From Platycnemis pennipes (taxonomy: Eukaryota; Arthropoda; Insecta; Odonata; Platycnemididae), in the NCBI GenBank assembly GCA_933228895.1, contig OW121855.1, positions 37,834,698 through 37,898,697 of the forward strand: DNA of 64,000 nucleotides, written 5' to 3'. This document shows positions 48,201 to 62,154 of this stretch, in pieces (positions within the stretch are counted from its first letter, which is position 1; each line of letters begins with the position of its first letter). The position numbers and the translations under genes are program-made. The notes beneath the pieces are model-generated. The model was not told the origin of the DNA, did not search any database, and was given only the letters and a program-made list of their open reading frames with translations.

Positions 48201-50711
48201 AACGAAATAAAAAGATGTTGCTCGAGAAAAGGCTTACAGGAAAGATGCATATTTAGCATATAGCTATTTGAAGGATAAATTTCATAAATTATATAATAGT
48301 ATTTATTCGAGTTATGCCACGAAGAATTCTTATTAAAAGCAAAACATTGCACGACAGAAGGAGTTTAAGAGATAATAGGCGATAAATGTTTGAATGACAA
48401 GGACATACAATCAAAGAGTATTTTAAAAATATAAAGAATTAGTTAAAACTGAAAAGTTTTGAAACTTGTGTCACGGAATATTTACATACCACAGGCAGTT
48501 CGGTGCAATAGATAATTGATAAAAAAATTCCGCATTGAATTTTAAACTCATTAACCAATTCTTGATATATATCGTATCAGTTATTAAATCTAGGAATAGA
48601 GACATAAATTACAAGTAATCAGAAAAAGATATAGGGCATTATTACTGCTTCTAACGCTAACTCAGGATTATGAGAGGTAAGAATGGAAGAATTACAAAAC
48701 ATACCGTGTTCCACAGTCACTAACACCGAGCTTTTAAGGAGGCGTTAAACTTTTATTAGGCCTTTAAGACTGAATTACAGTCACTTAAGCTTAAAATGCG
48801 TTGTGAGGTCATCCATCTGTTTTTATCAATATTTGACGTCGAAAAGGCCGTGACTTCGGGCAGATTATATGCAAAGCGAGGGATGAGGATTACAAGCAAT
48901 GACGATGATGGATAGTATTAAAGATAAAGCAATGGCATAGCCGAGACATCGTCTTTATGGTGAAGTGCGTTGCATGATGGTGACATGAAAAAGCGCTGTT
49001 CGTGCATCAAAACACCGCATGCATCACGCTAATGTTTGCGGCCAAAGGATGATCGAGGTTCTCGGAAAATCTTCTGTATTTGAAAGGGCACACGTGGGAG
49101 ATCTGCGTGACTCAAAGCAGCTCTCAGAAAAAATTGTTTGTTCTTTACGCAGAAGCTCTTATCTTAAACCCGAGAACCATGTTCTGAACATACACAACGG
49201 AAACGGAAACAGGCGCGCAAGAAATCACACAGAGGGAATGAACAACGATAGAGATTAGAGTCAAGAATACCACGAAGAATCTTAAAACTGAAAACAATGA
49301 CTTTTCATGCCATTAGTATGAAACATTCAAGGCTATAATCTGATTTCCAGGGAAGAAATGGATTATTGCAGTTGAATATTGGATTCAATCGCTTATTTGC
49401 AAATATTTTATTCCAATCATTCTATTTAATGGCAAATTTGATCTACTGCTCTAAAATTCATAAATATCTCAATGGTTCCAGATGGTCAGTTTTACCACAA
49501 AATACATTTAAAATCACGCATTAAACAGAAATATTTCGTAAATAATCGTAACACATTCATAATACTTAGCTCCTATTTTGATTGTACAATGTGTGTCACT
49601 AATGCTTCCAACACCATTCCAAAACGACAGAGAATTTTACTGAACACGCTCCGGCAACAGAATAAAATAATTGAAAAATATCGCATTAATAGTCACATAG
49701 ATGAATAATTCACTACGATAATTTAGAGTAGGAAACTTTAATTCTTAAAAAAATAACGAGTAATTACTGTACCTGACTGAACACTATGGAATAGGAGTCA
49801 AGGCCCGAATTTTACATTCAATTTCACCCGCCATAGCAGAGCAAAAGCGCCTGAGGCTTTCACTGCCCAATTTCGCCGACAGAGAATAACACGAAAGTGA
49901 CTACTGTGGCAATGAATATAAACATTCACGGCATTTAAACTTAATTGAAATACAAAATTTCTTGCGATGAACGGATTCGGTAATCCTCAGCCGTGATTTC
50001 CGCCTATAAGCGACTCACAATCATGCACGCAACTAAAACAACTCCAGGAAAAAATCGAAAAACTGATTTGGGAGCTTTCCTGAGGGGGGGGAGGGTAAAC
50101 CTCCTCGCTTCCGACTCACACCGCAGGAAACAATGGAAAATTAACCTCGGGATGGAAAAAATACGTGGACCACTCGAAAGATGTGGGGGGATAAAGTGAA
50201 AGGATGGAAAGGCACAATCAATTTTCATTCTCGTCCGTCAGGGACGGTAAAAAGTGCTCCATTTCTCTCCCCTGCGCATCTCGGAGATGGGAAAGCGGGG
50301 GTGGCGGCAAGAAGGCAGACGCGAAGAAGAGAGGGAGAGAGCGCAAGAGAGGGAAGGAGTGAAAGAAAACCTTCGGAGATGCCAGTGGGGGTAGGGGGTG
50401 GGGAGCAGACCTTGACTGATGACCCCGGGTGGAAAAAATAGTTGGTCCCAACGGGCAGAGAGAGGGAAGCAGAGAGTGAGGCAGGAATTCCCTGTGAAAG
50501 TGGCTGCGGCAAAAGGGTTGGGTTGGCGTGGCCGTGCTTCGGTGCGATTTAGTGGCAAGAGGGTGGAAGCGCAACGTCATCAGTCGAATGCGAGATAAGT
50601 GAGGATTTGTGAGGAGCGGAAGAAGGAAGGTTCTTGCCAGGCTCACTCATCGTGGGGATCTCGGGGATGGCAGAGTGTTAGAACGAGTTCCTTGGAAGAG
50701 ATCACACTGAA
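45205..50711. other. Long spacer with GC-rich blocks at 46440-47400 and 49980-50640
   Basis: The first block is pyrimidine-rich with (TC)n at 46691-46703; the second is purine-rich on the plus strand. Both have overlapping frames on both strands, without motif. Elsewhere AT-rich, nothing recognised. Confidence 0.5.
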
Positions 50712-50958
50712 GAGGAGCGGCAAGAAAGGTAAAATTTTTAAGTATAACATGCCCAACAGCTAGGCTTTTCATAGGGAAAGCCTTCATTGTATCAGCTAAA
50801 AGGTCATAGCATATTCTGATAAGATCACGAATACGAGGAGCGGCAAGAAAGGTAAAATTTTTAAGTATAACATGCCCAACAGCTAGGCTTTTCATAGGGA
50901 AAGCCTTCACTGTCTCAGCTACAACAAGGTCATAGCATATTCTGATAAGATCACGAAT
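50712..50958. repeat. 123-bp tandem duplication
   Basis: Two units (50712-50834 and 50835-50958) starting GAGGAGCGGCAAGAAAGG. They differ by a few substitutions and a three-base insertion near the end of the second. The unit length is a multiple of three and the minus-strand frame (50647-50910) crosses both, repeating KAFPMKSLAVGHVILKNFTF. Whether it is translated is unknown. Confidence 0.92.
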
Positions 50959-52639
50959 ATTTTAAAAAATACGCAAAGTGATATTTTCTTAAAATAATAC
51001 TATTCATCATCTAAGTAACCGTTTTAGGTTAAAAAATTCTTGTCTTGAAGACATAAATCGAATTTCGTGAAAATTTTATAAGATAATGAAGTCCTTATTA
51101 CCAGTAATAAATGAAGTTAGATTTCTTAACATATAGCACCAAGTCTCTATGGGAGATCTGCTCCCATCTGCGCTAACATGTGCTATACACTAAGCTAGAA
51201 GACATGAAATATGGTTTTGCGTATCTGAAAACGTTATCAGAGGTAAATAACGTAAAAGTCGACGTTGAAATGAAGAAAAGAAAAAACGAATTCTCCTATT
51301 AATTGAACTATTTTCTACTACGAATAGCTATGGCTAAGTATGAAAAATAATACCACTCGCTTCTTAATTGAATACCTGTTTCAACTTAATTTTCTGACCA
51401 GGAAGTACTACTCTTACCTTTGCCTCATTCCTTCTTTTTATGGAAATATTCACAAATTAGTATCATCACATAAAAAAATTGCAGGAAGAGAAATTATTAC
51501 AGAAACCCATGGCAGAGGCATTGGCATCCAAATCTTCCTGGCTAGAAAAAGTCAAATCTTCCATTTTAGTTTCACCATGAAAGGCCCGGCGAAGCACAAA
51601 ACCAATTAAACTGAGGAAATGATGCACTCATGATTTCAACATGCATTACGATATTTCCACAAAACGCTAGCCATCTCAGCAACAAGTGGATTATTCTCAA
51701 GCAGTTACTGGATTCATTAAAGCCTTGCTATCTTACGATAAACTTCCCAAATCCGTGTACGCAGGAAATACTTGGCCCGTATTATTGTCACCATCATCAC
51801 CATTATCTCAACGTTAAGATTACGAGTGCACAGTAAATGAAGATGAAAATAGGGTGTGAAATTACAATTTTAACAGTGAAATGGTTTGGTAAGGAAGAGT
51901 TTGCGTAAATTCTCTCCTCAACACGGTTTACCGCTTCAAATCAATGATTAATTAAGGTTATTTGTAAATATAAACAGAAATAAAGAAAGGCTGCTGGCAG
52001 TTAATATCAACAATAAAACAATCTTAGCCGTTGAATTTGTATCGACGAGCAAAGTAATAATCGATAATGTGATATACGAACCAAGCAAAAATCTGAATAG
52101 CTCAATTCAGCCGTCACAAAAAATTGGCAAGTAAAAATTTCCTACTTGACATTACGACCCAAATCTCGGAATTCGATTAAGATATGATGATGTACGTGGT
52201 CACATTAGCAGAATTATTATTTCTAAAACGAAGAGGAAAGTAAGGAATCTAAAGGGTTAATAATCATTTCGCAATTACGATTCTTTAGAAAGTTACACAC
52301 TCACATAGGTTCCCAATAAAGCGGAATACTGGTGGTTTCAGAATAGCATGAGGTCAGAAAAAAAATAGATTAACGCATAGGATAGTTCGGAAGAAAAGAA
52401 AAAGGAAGGAGGTGAACGATGAAAATGGTATGTAAGAAGAAAGTGAAGAGTAAAGAGATTGTCATTAAATTAGATGGAGTTGACTGAGGACTCAGAAAGA
52501 TGAGTAAGTGGATGGGAGAGGTAATAGGAGATAGTACTGTATAGAAATACTGCGCAATAAGAAAGAGTATGGTAATGGGGTAATCATAGTAATTATTTAA
52601 AGGATGAAAACAGACTACAAGAGTACTAAAACTAACATA
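50959..52639. other. AT-rich spacer
   Basis: Nothing recognised. Confidence 0.55.
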
Positions 52640-52815
52640 AGAAACGTGGAAGCCAGGTTCGTAACGCGCAGGCCTGGTAATCAAATGATCGCGGGTTCGA
52701 ATCCCGCCCAGGACATGGACGATCATTAAGAATTTACGTTAGACGGTGCGAAGTAACCTTAGCTGTTTGAGCACCTAAAAAGCCAAGGCTACCACGAATA
52801 GATTATAAGTATGAG
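52640..52815 (+). mobile_element. tRNA-derived SINE-like unit
   Basis: GCGGGTTCGAATCCCGC at 52691-52707 is a complete T-arm and B-box. The sequence before it (AGGTTCGTAACGCGCAGGCC) resembles the anticodon half of a tRNA, but the A-box is not clear. The body ends with CTGTTTGAGCACCTAAAAAG, partly shared with 17926-17945 on the minus strand, which hints at a dispersed family. The end points are uncertain. Confidence 0.55.
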
Positions 52816-55315
52816 AAATCCAAGAGGCAGTTTACTCAACCAAGATACGTGATTTCGAAAATCGACACGACACTCGATGGAAGGGGGAAAGTGACATCAA
52901 TTCTCTGGTCCCTCGGGCTCAAGGGGTAGCTAGCGCGACAGCCATTCAGCCGGGAAGGACTGGGGAGGAATCCGAGGCGGAGATATCATGTGATGGCGGG
53001 TCTTACACACTCCTCTAGCGCTGCCAGGACAGCAGTGAAGCGTGATGGTGGCTGTCTTGACCTTAGAAAGATGGGAGGCAATTTCAAGGTCGTAAAAAAA
53101 ATAATATCCAGTGCGAGGGATGTCAAAGGGCAGAGAAAGTTTGAGACTTCGAGGGCGCGCGTTGCTCAACAGATAGAAAAAATGAGTGAATACAAACAAC
53201 TCGAGCGAAGTGGCGAACGGAAGTGGGAGATGAGCCTTCGTTGGCATGGCTGCAACTGGGCAGCGTCGATATAAATGCTCTTTATATTATGCTATAATCA
53301 CCAAGAAACACTTCACTTACATGAGTGAATAAGTAAAGACTTCAGTGGAAATTTTACACGCTTTAATTTCATAAAATCCGAAACACGTTTAAAATCATGT
53401 CAGTATTCTATTTCTTGAAATTGTAATTAACAGAGACATATATGCAACTGTACATTAATTGTAACATATATGGGATACGATGATATTTCCACATTGTGTA
53501 AGAACACAATTTGAGTTTAGCTGTATAGCCGTTTGCACTTTATTTTATTGATTTTCATGTAACTGCCGAAAAACACCATATCAAAGGAATGGCAGCCCCA
53601 ACATACGAACTTTCCTACAGGCGTGCCAAATTTCACTCTCCTTTCTGTTTATTTTATTATTTTTGTGCCTCTTTGGAGTAAAATAAATGTTTATTATTAT
53701 CTTTGGAAGATGCTATTCAGCTCCTTACATAACAAACGCTCACATTTCTTAAGTTACAGTTTCTGAGAAAAGAGCAGAAAGCAGGAAGAAGAGAAAAGAG
53801 AAAACCGGCAACCAGTGGTTGCCGGTTACGAGAGGCTGCCGAATACTTGCCGAAAACAATTTTATCACTCACCACGGAAAAAATTTAAATCTTCCTTCAC
53901 GTCATCTAAGATTGTTATCCCTTACCTCTTTCTTGCTCATAGTTCTTAAATTCTTCCTTCAAGCATCGGCTTAAAATACTCAATAGTCCCAACATCCAAT
54001 TTTCTGCCTTAAGCAAATTTCTGGGATTCTTTTGCTTTCTTTTTACATTCTTTCCACATTGGTTATTCTAGCCTTTCTCTTGGCCACATCCCTTCTACTT
54101 AACTGGAATACGTCAGACGTTTTTGTTTCCTGGGTAACAGCTAACGGCTACCGGCTGAAAAAAGTCAAGGCCTCGTGAGAAATTCTGCAGGGGAGAGACG
54201 CTACTAGTGACGAATTTGGTGCTAGATGATACATAGTACTTACTTGGGGAAACAAAAGTTTTGAAATATTCCGTCGATTCAATAATCTTTTAATTATTCT
54301 TGTCTACCTCTATGTTAGTACTGTTTTCTAGATCCATCATTTGAAATAATTTTAATTTTTCATTACACAGTATTTTATCACTGTGAACATTCTATGTGGT
54401 TCATTGTGACCAATTGTCACAATGAACCATATACTTTAAATTATTACTATCATACTTTGCATTCACGTCCAACACTAATGTGTATAATGTGTAATAACAA
54501 AGGCAAATAAGTCCCTTGGAAGAACTAGGGGATAAAATTGCATTATAAGGCGAATTGCTGAATGATTATATCCATTCTCTCCTTTGTTTTAAGCAGCTGA
54601 TGCATATTATTGGATTAGAGTCACGAGCGAAAATTGAGAAAAGGGAAAAGCCAACATTACAACACGATATGCACACACGACAACACCGGGTTTATAAGGA
54701 TTCACTGATAATATATGGGTGCTTTTCGAAGAGGGTCATTGGCCATCTCTTTCTCATAATCCCTCCCACGCACTCCCAGTCAATCAGTCATACATTTTCC
54801 CGTTCCCACTGAAACATCGGAGAGCAGTGAGAGCAATGACACTTCTCTATTGTCAAGCTCTTGACTCAGAGCATGCTGCCAGGGAAAGGGATCATACCGA
54901 GTAAGGTGTGACTTCCAAATTAAATACAGTTCACTATATCGACGAGATTTGTAAAATGACGTTACGAGACTTATAACAGTCACTTATTGCAGTCAAAATG
55001 TTCATATTATATTTTGGATGGGTTTAACCGCCAGCCCAGACGTTAAAATAGATGCTAAAAACCTTTAGAGGTAAATTTTAAGGAGTTTTATTTCTACGGT
55101 TATCACTATTCAACGCGGTGCTTTATCATTATTACGGTGGGCTAACTGAATCATGATTGTAAGAATAATGAGAAAGGTAGAGAAAATATTTTACTATTAC
55201 GCATTCCAGCAAGTCCAAGCTTCAAAATAATTAGCATCGATAATACCAATTGGATGATATATTAGCTATGAGGCCGATTTTGGATCCATCTTCGGGAATT
55301 GTTTATTTACTATAT
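52816..55315. other. Spacer with GC-rich block and two perfect hairpins
   Basis: 52880-53275 is GC-richer with frames on both strands. Inverted repeats: AACCGGCAACCA-G-TGGTTGCCGGTT at 53804-53828, and TGGTTCATTGTGA-7 nt-TCACAATGAACCA at 54397-54429. No gene supported. Confidence 0.55.
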
Positions 55316-55974
55316 GTTAGTTAGGCCTCACTCACTAGTTAGGCCCCACCTTGAATATGTAGCCAGTGTATGGGATCCGGATGAATTAGGTTTGATCAGA
55401 GAGCTAGACAGTGTTCAGCGTAGAGCAGCTAGGTTTGGTAAACGGCGTTACGATAGGTTTAGTAGTGTATCAAACTTAAGAAACAAGAAAATAAATACAA
55501 GAATTAGGTTGGGAATCATATCAGACCGTAGGTTAAAGTACGGATTAAGTATATAGCAGAAATTTAAAACGGATAGCTTTCCTGAAGACGTTAGATACAT
55601 GTATTTTAAAAAAAGAGCGTATTATGCTAGAATCGACCAGATTAATAAGATTATAAGAGATAGATTGTAGTGGTGATAGATTCAGAATGTCATTTTTCCC
55701 ATGTCATGTCGTAGGTACTATAAGAGAACACAATAAGCAGCAAAGCAAATGGATAGGCAGGTAAAATATTGTAGGATGTAATGCAAGATGCATGTATTAA
55801 CAACTAATCCCTTTATTACTATGTAGATACTAACCATCTAGCTGCATGTGACCCTATTATCTAGCATGATTCCATGTAGTAGCCTAGGTGCATGCCAATA
55901 GTGCATGCTTGGTGATCTTCACCCCCTGCCACACCCTCGCGGTAGCTTGCAGCGTATTGCGTAGATGTAGATAT
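55316..55974 (+). mobile_element. LINE-1fam copy, frameshifted
   Basis: It opens with a partial duplication of the TTAGTTAGGCC block, then reads LVRPHLEYVASVWDPDELGL, IRELDSVQRRAARFGK. Frame is lost near 55480 by a small insertion, and a 12-nt insertion disrupts FFPRTI near 55700. The 3' UTR and tail are complete (GTGATCTTCACCCCCTGCCA, GTAGATGTAGATATG), ending at about 55974. Confidence 0.92.
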
Positions 55975-58270
55975 GTTAACTAGAACACACATGTAAAGAA
56001 TAGTTCTGTGCACAAATTTTAAACTGTAGCGTATAGTAGAACTATTACATTGCATTCCTAGAGTTGAGTCGAAGGTTATATTCTGATTTTAGGCGGAATA
56101 GTGTCTTAACAAGTGCTGAGATCAATAAAGTTGTCTTCTGTGCAAATAATCTTTAGGGTACAGAATAGATTTTCTTCAGGGCAAAATAAACACCAACAGT
56201 TATGATCGCTGCATAGGAGGAAGCCGCTGACCTAGGGACGAGCAAGGTAAGATGCTGTCAGAATTTGACTTTTTCACAATGAAAGATGGGCTGTACTATT
56301 TAAAGGAACGTTGATCATAACCATGGAAAATAAAAAATTGCATTAAATATTCTCAACCGACTAGGAAAAAGAGAAATTCAAGAGCCGTGCATAATCAAGG
56401 GGTACACCACCTCATTTATGAAACTCTACAAGACGACGAAAAAGTATCGCAATATTATTTGCAAATTTAATTCACATACATTGGATACCCGATGACTAAA
56501 TGGTGGCAAGATAGACATTTTACGGTGACATAGATGGCGAGAATTACAATCTCATGACAAAGGAGCAACATTGTGCAAGTTTCACAGCAAATCAAGTGGT
56601 AGGTAGTCCAGGGTTTTAGGATATCCAGCGGCTGAGGTTATAAGGCACCTAAGATCTAAATCCCAGGGCAAACACAACATCCATGCTCCCGACTAGATTC
56701 GATCCTATGACCTTCAGGTTACTAGGCTTGTGTGTTATCAACATGTCTATCACGGCCGGCCAACAGGAACAAAATAGAAGAGAATTCTGCGAGGGAAATT
56801 TCGTGCGAACACATTCCAGAATATTTTCCACTTTCACGACCAATCGAATTGCCCTTTCAGGACCAATGAAAAATGGAAATGTAGACAGAACAAAATAAAC
56901 TACCAGAGCTAAATACTTCCTACATTCTGCTACTTCCATATTTCTTCAATTCCCACAGCTCCCTATTTAGTTTCTGTTGGATGTCAGACTCGGGCATGAA
57001 TTGATTTTTCACTCAGTACCACTCGGTCAGAGGGAGACTCCAATTTGTCACCCTATCCCCGTCTGTATTATCGACTTTCCCCTCAATCCTCCCTCCGCCG
57101 CACATGTATTCCATCCAAAGGTCATTCCTTCCCTGAACGCGATGGTGGTAGATCGGTGCAGTGCGGACAACGCGGAGGCACAAAGTTCAAGAGGACACCA
57201 CATTTCCTAGTTTGGACATCTCGCACGGAAACAAGAAGGAGGCGAAGGAGGCACTTGAGTCTCGGGTGACGTCGGGAGAATGGTAGCGGATAAGGGGGAA
57301 TCTGAGGAGATGCCGAACGTTGGGAAATATAGCATCGCCGGAAAGCCTGATTCAAACAAGGAACACTTTCCCTCACCCGCCTATGCTTACGCAGGTGACT
57401 GACTTGGGTTGCATTCCATTTCACGCACCCATCGAATTCGTGCGCTTCTATACGAATCTGAGCGCTCCAAACGCAACGCCGAAAAGCTAGTGCAGTTAAT
57501 TCAATGACGTAGTGAATGGTTGTTTACCTTGAATACAAGTACATACTGGGTGCTTTTTATTTAGGCACGGCGATAGCCTACTATCGAGCACAGGAGCCGT
57601 CGATCGCCAGGATGCAAATGAAATGAAACACACATGGCACTGGCTTTTCGCTCATGCACAGTTAGTTCAGGGAATTGGAGGGTAAATAAGAAAGTAGTAA
57701 CGAAGGGAATCGTCCGGTAAAGTTCGAGTCAGCCATACAATTTACCAATTTTGCTCGGTAAAAGGTACTGTGATTGATTTTAGTAATTTTTTACGCATGT
57801 TAGTGGAATGGCATAGCGGTATTTTTGGAGTTGTGATTGATAAATGCCGTAGAATACCTTTCCTGTATCTGCGAGTTTACAAAAAATATTGATCTGGGAT
57901 CGTAACAGATACGCCAAATAAATATTCATTTGTTGATACATTGTTTGACGTGACGTCATATTACGCCAATATCTCTTCATCTGTTCGGCTCTCCTCAGAG
58001 CAGAGAGCCACCGGCAGACGACGACAGACGGCGATCCAGCTAAATCGAAAGCACCGCGGCATGGTGATCGCCGTCTATCACCGTAAATCGAACGCACCCA
58101 TTACAGCTATGGACGCCTTGAAGGGAACAATAGCAACATTAATATTGATTATGAGTTTATGTGTGGTGAGGGAGTCTCCAAAAAAGATTTATTTTTCGCT
58201 ATATTTATTTACAGCCATTAACAAATAAGTAACTAAAAGCCTCTGCTATCTGAAGTTTCCGCATGCACAA
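55975..58270. other. Spacer with GC-rich block 57000-57450
   Basis: No gene supported. An 11-bp inverted repeat AGACGGCGATC/GATCGCCGTCT spans 58026-58076. Otherwise nothing recognised. Confidence 0.5.
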
Positions 58271-58371
58271 AAGGCGTTCTGTTTCACTTTAGCGCACAAA
58301 CCGCCTCGAAAGTGAACCAGAACGGCAGTTGAACTGGTGGAGCATCGTTGTGTGAAACGGAACGCTGCCTT
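58271..58371. repeat. 101-bp foldback, MITE-like
   Basis: The left end AAGGCGTTCTGTTTCAC and the reverse complement of the right end AAGGCAGCGTTCCGTTTCAC match with one mismatch and a three-base gap. A third, partial copy of the motif (GTGAACCAGAACGGCAGT) lies inside. No coding capacity. A single copy in this window. Confidence 0.65.
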
Positions 58372-61025
58372 CGTCAATCAGCAAGCAAGATATTCCAAAT
58401 TAAAACCAGTAATTCTGAAAAATGAATATAAAAAAGGCATAGGACCAAAAAGTATACAAGGTCGAATATGATATCCAAGTAGGGAAGACGCGTATTTTTC
58501 AATGTATCACTGCAATAAAGAAGCATACCCCAGATGCAAGTTATAATTAAGTGTTTCCTTACTCATTAGCTTGTATTTCAGTACTCAATATATACACCAA
58601 AATGAATCTCTATCCAAGACATGAGTCTATTTTATAGTCGTGAGGAGTTCATTTCTGCAAGGGAGGAAACATACAGCGTCCTCAATACTATCTCCGGATT
58701 AATTTAATACGGCTGGCTAAAAATATTATGTACCTACTTCCCCATTAGACAGCATTTGAATAAACTAACCTTTAAAGAGAAAGAGCTCCAAAAGTGTTTA
58801 AAAAACTCTAATATGTAGTACCAACAAATGAACGTAATTAAAATGCATAGATGAATAAAACATACATATGGAACATATATGTATGTTAATATGTACCTAC
58901 TTGGAGGCTTTAAAATCATTATGTGCACACTTAATGTTTTATTTATTTTGGATTTAAATTATAATACTGAAGAAATCCATTGGAAGAGACCCACTAATTA
59001 CGCGTCCACAGGAAGCCGAAAATTTAGCAGAAACGAGATCGATGCGAGAGCCAGCCCTGCGCGGAGAGGAAGAAGGGTTGAATTATACATAGAAGGTCTG
59101 AAGAGAGAGAGATATTGGAGTGGAATCATGGGGGAGGGAGAGGTGAGGGTGTCTTGGAGCGCACATGATACTTGCCACTCACACCAGCGCTTGAGTGGCA
59201 AAATGTGTTCCTGCGGCTTTAAAGAAAAGCTCGTAATATTTCATGCAAGGCAGCGAAGGACGCGGGAGGGCGATGGGTTAGTTAACGAATCTCGCCACCT
59301 CTTCAAGCGGTTACTGGAGCGAGCCACACGGGCTTCTGCTCAGGGGAATTAATGGGATCAGATTTGAGCCCTAAAAGCAGCGAGGAGGTGAGATTTCCTA
59401 AAAATCAGAATTCTCCACGAGATTGAAAAATAAATCACCAGTCTCGAGGGACATGGATGGAAAGTACTACCCTAATCCTACGTCTTTGCGAGCCATTCAA
59501 TAGACTGCACTTTGCTTAGGACGATCGATAATTTTCGTCTGTTGTTACCCTGAAGGGATGGTGCGACATCGAGTATTCTTTGTGAAGTGTCAGGGATAGG
59601 AACTAAGTCCTTAGCATTATATTATGTCCATGTACAGAGTAATGGTCATATATCCATAACTGATAAAAAAAGTGATGAAATAATGAAAAAAATGCCTACA
59701 TTTATATTTGGGCAATATTAATGAAAACTAATAATTATTGCATTTTAAATTAGTACAATAATTGATTTTTACACAGTGTAAGGGGATTGAGTACTCATGT
59801 ACTCAATATTTTCTAGACCACTAAAATGTCGCTATTAAAGATTTTGGAAGGTTTATATTACTGTTTTTCATAATGGATTCACACGAAAATCCAACACTTG
59901 GGAAATATGAATACTGTCCAAATCCTTTGAAATTTTGGACGGAAAAACATCATTTATAGGGCGTATCCCCTGGATTCAAAGTTTTCTCTGCTGCGGCAGA
60001 AACTTTAGGAAAGCACTTTGCATTTATCTTTACTTAAAAGGTTAGGCCATAGAACTTACTGCTGCTTGAAACTCAATACTTGAGAATATGTTGAGTTCTT
60101 TCATGCATAATGAACTTGAGGTTCTTCGGTAATTACAATATTTGTTCGTTTTTAATGTTTTTTTTCAAGTTGTTGATGAAAATAGTTAAAAGTCAGTTTA
60201 TAAATTCAGTACCATAACGAAAGATTTGCGAAAATTTACAGGTTCTTGATTTTGACGATTCCCGGTATATAGGAAAAAGATATTGTCATGGTTAAATTAG
60301 TCACACGGAGGGGAGAAAAATTGCTTGTGATGGTTGAATGAAAGTACCTACTGATGACTATCTATTTTCTCTGACCTTTAAGCGTAGCACATTGCATATA
60401 TTTCATAGGTCAAAACTCGACATTTATTGCCTGAAATATTAGTGCAATCCATTTTCTAGACGGTTTTTGAAACTACAAAACGTGGAATCGGTTCTGCAAT
60501 AAATTTACACGAAACAGCGGTCCATTAGTATACTATATATCAGATATGTCCATGATAAACTAATTACGCAGTATGCCACAAAAAGTTGAGTGTGAATTTC
60601 CGCAGCCACATTTGGCAGCTTTACATTCTATCTCTAAATATTGTAGCAACTGAACTCAAACGTTTGTACCGACAAAAGATGAACACTTTCGAACATTACA
60701 GTATTCGTTTTGTGATTAATTTGTAATGTCAGTTTTTAGTTTGCTTTCTTGCTAATTTTCATGGTTAATTCTATGAGGCGTCACTTTATGCAAATGAGAT
60801 ACATGCATTATGATCAATTAAAAGGACCAATTACTATTTTCTCAGTGTTTTTTCAAAAGACCGACCAACTTTTCGATGCGGAGTGTCATTGCCAACATGA
60901 CCTTGACACTGTGAGTATAATAATCGGCCCTTTTCATTCATTATTATGCATAATTTTGATGGCATAATAAGTGGGTGAGGGTGTTTTGAAGGACGAGATT
61001 GAGAGATGAAATTTCACGGAGGGAG
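58372..61025. other. AT-rich spacer with GC-rich block 59020-59350
   Basis: A 157-codon frame at 58879-59352 runs from AT-rich into the GC block and has no recognised motif; it is probably chance. ATTGAGTAC-TCAT-GTACTCAAT at 59786-59807 is a perfect hairpin. Nothing else recognised. Confidence 0.5.
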
Positions 61026-61082
61026 GAGAGGAATGGGTACTAAGGAGAGGAATGGGTACTAAGGAGAGGAATGGGTACTAAG
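61026..61082. repeat. 19-bp tandem repeat, three units
   Basis: GAGAGGAATGGGTACTAAG occurs three times in exact head-to-tail order. Confidence 0.97.
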
Positions 61083-62154
61083 GACAGAATAATGGAAGGA
61101 AGTATGCGTGCAAAACTAAACGTGTACATAAAGATATGAGTAAAAGTTTTATATCATCTAGACATATACCTGAAACCGGTAAATAACTAATGTGTAATAG
61201 TGAATTTCTAAAAAAAAATTTCTTGAAGATACCAGAGACCGAAATTTGGAAGCAATTAACCTAAAACAATCCTTCGGTGAAAAATGAATCGTTTCAAATT
61301 TTCAGAGAACACACCCTCGATTGGAATGCCTTCATCTCCAACTCCAAGCCTGTATCTCGGCGCTTGAGGGAGACACCTCAGCTGCCCCAGGTCGCCGCGT
61401 CCTTCTTGTGGCGGGTCTGACGTCAATATGCATGGAGATGCCTGCCGCCTTAGCTAAAGCATAGGCGTCAAGAACAATAAATCATATCCACTTCACTTAT
61501 GAGATAAGTGACAGAATTGGGGAGTGACTGGGGAGGGCATGGAAGGAAAAGGGAGGAGAGAGAGGATGGAGAGGAGGATTGGGATGGAGTTGGGCTGGGC
61601 GGAATAGGGAATCGAGCGGGCGGAATAGGGACCGGCCCCCGAGGCGAAAGGGACAGGGAAAGTTACGCGAGTGGTGCAGGATATCGACGCGCGGGAACGC
61701 TGCGGGGAAGGTGTGACACTAGTGATGGGGGCGGGGGAGATGGAGGAGGTGGGGGAAAGTGGTGGGTGGATGGGAGGAGCCAGCTTCTATTTTTTTTTAT
61801 TCCATGCGTTTCGCGGATCGTCGTCGAGATGACGCTGCAATCGATCTGAGTCGCCAGCGATGGCTCCCCGCGCGATGAATGTCCAAACATTAACCGGGAC
61901 GGTAAAACCGCACCTCCGTGCTCGCAGCCCGAGTGGAATGGCTTGAATTGCCCATCGGCTCTATCCGCGTCGACCGGGCGGACAAGAGCGAGTTAGCGCG
62001 CGCTGGGCCGTGCAGAGGTGCGCGCTCATAACGCCCGCGGACGATGATGGCCCAACCGGGTCTCGTTTCCCAAAGATACACAAGTCGATCGGCGGAGTGT
62101 TCCGAAACGATCGCATGCGTGAAACCGCTTTCGCGTGAACCACGTCGATCTAAA
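61083..62154. other. Spacer and GC/CpG-rich block 61320-62160
   Basis: Purine-rich with G-runs at 61500-61770, then CpG-rich to the LINE. Frames are open on both strands. CTGAAACCGGTAAATAA near 61171-61187 resembles the outer end of the foldback motif at 31533-31617. No gene supported. Confidence 0.45.

Noticed and set aside
50218..50646. 142-codon minus-strand frame
   Set aside because: Ser/Pro/Leu-rich low complexity opposite a purine-rich stretch, with three overlapping phases open.
58879..59352. 157-codon plus-strand frame
   Set aside because: Starts in AT-rich DNA and runs into a GC block; hydrophobic then basic content without motif; probably chance.
61026..61082. CRISPR-like array
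   Set aside because: Three units are directly adjacent with no spacers, and the DNA is eukaryotic.
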